DNA from: Chitinophagales bacterium
Lineage (GTDB): Bacteria > Bacteroidota > Bacteroidia > Chitinophagales > JAHDHT01
Length of the DNA: 12,044 nucleotides
NCBI GenBank assembly: GCA_020631175.1
Contig: JAHDHT010000016.1
Location: 20,380 to 32,423, forward strand
Direction: 5' to 3'
Shown here: positions 12,001-12,044 of the stretch, piece after piece
How the letters are laid out: every line of letters starts with the position of its first letter
How positions within the stretch are numbered: position 1 is the first letter of the stretch
Notes under the pieces: generated by a model
Database searches by the model: none
The model's input: the letters and a program-made list of their open reading frames with translations, nothing else
Told to the model about the DNA's origin: nothing
Translations under genes and position numbers: made by a program

Positions 12001-12044
12001 ACTTTCGGACCTTATAATGCTGGTGATAGCTTTGAATTAGAGGT
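1..12044 (+). CDS. Giant HYR/Ig-like repeat surface protein, internal fragment (both ends outside window)
   Basis: Frame +1 reads through all 4014 codons without a stop; the final two bases begin another codon. Residues 1-2390 are tandem HYR-like units, 2391-2576 are two diverged units, and 2577-4014 are assorted Ig-like modules. Every repeat unit carries a conserved R-T-W/Y...D-x-C-(G/N)-N core, a Y-(S/T)-x-D strand end and a (A/D/N)-P-x-(I/F) linker, as in HYR domains, which are Ig-fold modules found in adhesive extracellular proteins. Abundant, regularly placed cysteines imply folding outside the cytoplasm. The sequence is very acidic with almost no lysine. No signal peptide, membrane segment, enzyme motif or sorting domain is in view. 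The likely role is a cell-surface adhesin or fibre of a Bacteroidota cell, probably with a T9SS C-terminal domain downstream; that part is inference. In-frame ATGs occur but none is a credible start, because repeats continue upstream of base 16. Coding is certain; function is not. Confidence 0.97.
16..2070 (+). repeat. HYR-like units 1-8, irregular order A-B-A'-B-A'-C-A'-C
   Basis: Units are 16-258 (A), 259-507 (B), 508-762 (A'), 763-1011 (B), 1012-1269 (A', 86 residues), 1270-1542 (C), 1543-1797 (A') and 1798-2070 (C). They keep the 6-Cys/4-Cys alternation but not the four-unit order seen after base 2071. They also look more diverged from each other than the downstream copies. Unit 1 has the G-C-N-P start typical of A units, but it is followed by a B unit rather than C. 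Unit 6 carries an extra Arg near its end (T-Y-R-I-D-D). This looks like an older part of the array that did not take part in the later block amplification. Confidence 0.88.
2071..3090 (+). repeat. 1020-bp super-repeat copy 1 (A'-B-A-C)
   Basis: Units are 2071-2325 (A'), 2326-2574 (B), 2575-2817 (A) and 2818-3090 (C); the block has 340 residues and 20 cysteines. The B unit has an acidic G-D-V-D-G-T-D-S-G-C loop. The A and C units are closest to those of copy 2: across 2941-3000 versus 3961-4020 there are five base differences and none changes the protein. The A' unit instead resembles that of copy 5 (both have A-C-F-S-S and L-D-N-L-A). Confidence 0.92.
3091..4110 (+). repeat. 1020-bp super-repeat copy 2 (A'-B-A-C)
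   Basis: Units are 3091-3345 (A'), 3346-3594 (B), 3595-3837 (A) and 3838-4110 (C). The A' and B units are closest to copy 3, sharing L-A-N-L-E-T-S-V-S-T and the linker V-F-V-A-P-A-D-T-I-D-F. The A and C units are closest to copy 1. In the B unit the usual F-G-C is F-E-C (near 3373), keeping the cysteine. The block is exactly in phase with its neighbours. Confidence 0.92.
4111..5130 (+). repeat. 1020-bp super-repeat copy 3 (A'-B-A-C)
   Basis: Units are 4111-4365 (A'), 4366-4614 (B), 4615-4857 (A) and 4858-5130 (C). The A' and B units are near-copies of copy 2. The A unit begins G-C-E-G-F, intermediate between copies 1/2 (Q-G-D) and 4/5 (Q-S-Y/F). The C unit is the most diverged of the five: its loop before D-N-C reads N-P-G-I-A-D-I-I-L-S in place of the usual D-I-N-G-V-S-V-S type. 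All 20 cysteines are kept. Confidence 0.92.
5131..6150 (+). repeat. 1020-bp super-repeat copy 4 (A'-B-A-C)
   Basis: Units are 5131-5385 (A'), 5386-5634 (B), 5635-5877 (A) and 5878-6150 (C). The A unit ends its core with D-A-C-G-N rather than the C-N-N of the A units in copies 1-3, a change shared with copy 5. The B unit has Y-R-T-Y-R-S-T in place of I-R-T-Y-R-A-T. No indel is seen relative to the other copies. Confidence 0.92.
6151..7170 (+). repeat. 1020-bp super-repeat copy 5 (A'-B-A-C)
   Basis: Units are 6151-6405 (A'), 6406-6654 (B), 6655-6897 (A) and 6898-7170 (C). The B unit begins A-V-A-M-F-E-I-N-A-G-C where other copies have L-D-F-G-C, so the strand differs but the cysteine position is kept. 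The C unit is diverged before D-A-C-G-A. The A' unit resembles that of copy 1, four periods (4080 bp) upstream. This is the last regular block. Confidence 0.92.
7171..7467 (+). repeat. Unit 29, diverged 99-residue HYR-like unit at the array end
   Basis: This unit starts in the A' position after a C unit, but the linker G-C is replaced by G-L-E-D. The pre-strand cysteine is also gone (H-V-T-T-A-D-Q-W). It keeps I-G-C, D-G-C, T-E-C and D-L-C-G. About 14 extra residues fall mid-unit around M-I-L-N-G-I-E-L. The otherwise invariant R-T-W/Y arginine is lost: the strand reads Q-V-I-W-T-T-E-D. It probably marks the junction where the regular array ends. Confidence 0.75.
7468..7728 (+). repeat. Unit 30, terminal HYR-like unit
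   Basis: The V-T-C linker cysteine and the C-S-Q-Q pre-strand cysteine are both present, as in 6-Cys units. The core I-R-T-Y-T-I-M-D-A-C-G-N is typical of the family, but the first half (L-C-S-E-D...L-D-I-N-E-F) is unlike units 1-28. The final strand leads into I-Q-A-P, which opens the Ig-like region. Overall it is closer to a stand-alone HYR domain than to the array consensus. Confidence 0.75.
7729..8010 (+). other. Ig-like module 1 of the same protein
   Basis: This module of about 94 residues opens L-S-D-P-A-P-V-C-V-G and has a P-G-G-G-T-Y-N-F-Y-T-D strand, T-I-W-V-T-E and a late C-E-S. This pattern resembles the Ig-like domains associated with CHU_C-type proteins in Bacteroidota (Ig_7-like), by recall only. 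The first and last cysteines could bridge the sandwich. Boundaries are approximate. Confidence 0.6.
8011..8775 (+). other. Three Ig-like modules (2-4) of the same protein
   Basis: Approximate limits are 8011-8280, 8281-8550 and 8551-8775. Each starts with a single C after a strand (N-H-C-S-D-D, V-V-C-A-D-D, V-L-C-E-D-L), followed by an L-rich strand and then a glycine-rich G-G-x-(W/F) or G-S-M-W turn. They are distant relatives of the clearer modules at 9307-10020. The C-Y-C-E pair at the end of module 2 and the D-C-S...N-N-C-S pair in module 3 are extra cysteines. There is no lysine or arginine in this stretch. Confidence 0.6.
8776..9306 (+). other. Two Ig-like modules (5-6) of the same protein
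   Basis: Approximate limits are 8776-9030 and 9031-9306. Module 6 opens E-D-P-A-P-L-C-S and continues with T-P-G-G...F-N-F-Y-D, T-T-L-Y-V-S-Q and N-T-C-E-S. This repeats the order of landmarks in module 1 (D-P-A-P-V-C, P-G-G, F-Y-T-D, T-I-W-V-T-E, C-E-S), so the two are paralogous modules. Module 5 is a shorter relative with Y-Y-N-A-P and V-Y-A-E-C. It contains Arg2994, one of only two arginines after residue 2576. Confidence 0.65.
9307..10020 (+). repeat. Three tandem 'C...GG-(W/F)-SG...C' Ig-like modules
   Basis: Modules are 9307-9540, 9541-9795 and 9796-10020. Each has an opening C (L-T-L-C-E-N, G-P-F-C-S-G, G-P-L-C-A-N), an L-N/D-x-x-L/Y strand, the turn E-G-G-F-W-S-G, A-G-G-I-W-S-G or E-G-G-I-F-S-G, an I-x-Y-x-V-G-x-G strand and a closing C. 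The linkers A-E-W-T-N-P-G-P and P-A-W-N-L-P-G-P are also alike. Unlike the HYR array, similarity is confined to key positions, so duplication is old. One C-C bridge per module is a reasonable inference. Confidence 0.75.
10021..10740 (+). other. Ig-like modules without close sequence repetition
   Basis: Approximate limits are 10021-10278, 10279-10512 and 10513-10740. The first has E-D-I-C-I-G...Y-V-W-Y-N-D...M-Y-T-F-Y-V-Q...D-G-C, the usual signature of an Ig-like domain in this kind of protein. The second has V-S-C-P-D-A-D-G-M-V-N-V and a T-C-I-F-D-F strand. The third has D-V-G-C-S-A and G-T-Y-T-V-A-L-E-V-N-G-C. Each retains two cysteines in positions compatible with a cross-sheet bridge. The stretch is rich in Met and Asn and contains no Lys or Arg. 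Family assignment is weak. Confidence 0.5.
10741..10968 (+). other. 'C...Y-x-V...GG' module, first copy
   Basis: The module reads L-L-C-D-P...T-Y-E-V-V-F-M-I-E-G-G-S-G-L-Y-D-V-S-G, then I-S-D-P-I-N-N-N-D-D-Y-S-F-E-V, then D-C-G-A. The same plan recurs at 11842-12044. It is followed at once by D-G-D-D-C and a new cysteine-bounded segment. It looks like a beta-sandwich module common in Bacteroidota giant surface proteins; I cannot name the family with certainty. Confidence 0.55.
10969..11520 (+). other. Cys-rich segment with the only lysine of the window
   Basis: This is a segment of about 184 residues, longer than one Ig-like module and probably two. It begins P-L-N-C-G-I-I-F and R-L-C-D-G-Q-T-V, a C...L-C-x-G-x pattern also seen at 11521. 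It includes N-N-T-C-E-P...V-Y-C-N-D, G-C-I-A-T-P...A-G-C-E-L-Y and A-T-Y-C-F-E-Y. It holds Arg3672 (11014-11016) and Lys3788 (11362-11364), the only basic K/R residues in roughly the last thousand residues. No known catalytic motif is visible. Confidence 0.5.
11521..11841 (+). other. Ig-like/surface module with 'C...G-T-V...L-C' start
   Basis: The module opens G-P-C-V-N-E-A-G-T-V and I-L-C-A-E-D-G, then V-L-A-Y-A-I-H-T-D and L-Y-V-S-V-V-V-G-P, and closes near Q-S-C-Y-E-Y. A similar C...L-C-x-G start is seen at 10978-11034, so the order 'C...L-C' segment then 'C...Y-x-V...GG' module may be a diverged composite repeat. Function unknown. Confidence 0.5.
11842..12044 (+). other. 'C...Y-x-V...GG' module, second copy, cut by the window end
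   Basis: The sequence V-V-S-C-T-N-N-G-T-Y-M-V-E-V-S-L-T-G-G matches the landmarks of the module at 10741: a cysteine, a turn, Y-x-V and G-G. It then continues A-Y-S-F-T-G and F-G-P-Y-N-A-G-D-S-F-E-L-E with no stop. The protein therefore continues downstream. Confidence 0.55.

Noticed and set aside
1..12044. Promoters, terminators, riboswitches or tRNA genes inside the window
   Set aside because: No intergenic space exists. AT-rich hexamers and short inverted repeats occur as expected in AT-rich coding DNA and have no supporting context.

Overview
The whole window lies inside one protein-coding gene. Frame +1 is open from base 1 to base 12044 (4014 full codons plus two bases), with no in-frame stop. 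The start codon, promoter, signal peptide, stop codon and terminator all lie outside the window. There is no intergenic DNA, no second gene and no RNA gene. The gene encodes part of a giant, cysteine-rich, extremely acidic, secreted-type protein built from tandem Ig-like/HYR-like modules. This architecture, together with AT-rich codon choice (TTA for Leu, AGA for Arg, GAT, AAT), points to a member of the Bacteroidota. Their giant surface proteins of this kind are usually exported by the type IX secretion system (T9SS). The taxon and export route are inferences, because no sorting domain is in view.

Layout. (1) Bases 1-15 are the tail of an earlier repeat. (2) Bases 16-7170 hold 28 HYR-like units of 81-91 residues. 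Units with six cysteines (types A and A') alternate strictly with units with four cysteines (types B and C). Units 1-8 (16-2070) run A-B-A'-B-A'-C-A'-C. Units 9-28 (2071-7170) form five copies of an A'-B-A-C block, each exactly 1020 bp (340 residues). (3) Bases 7171-7728 carry two diverged units that close the array. (4) Bases 7729-12044 hold a non-identical series of Ig-like modules of kinds common in Bacteroidota surface proteins. They include several 'C...GG-W/F-SG...C' modules and two 'C...Y-V-...GG' modules. The last one runs off the window.

The most notable properties are these. By hand count the 4014 residues contain one lysine (residue 3788) and about 39 arginines, nearly all at one conserved R-T-W/Y motif in the repeats. 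An accessory cysteine pair is present or absent together in all 30 repeat units. The 1020-bp higher-order period has no indels over 5.1 kb, although the copies have diverged, largely at synonymous sites where I compared them. A reasonable working model is a long, stiff, disulfide-stapled, negatively charged surface fibre or adhesin. The sequence supports the architecture, but the ligand and function cannot be read from it.
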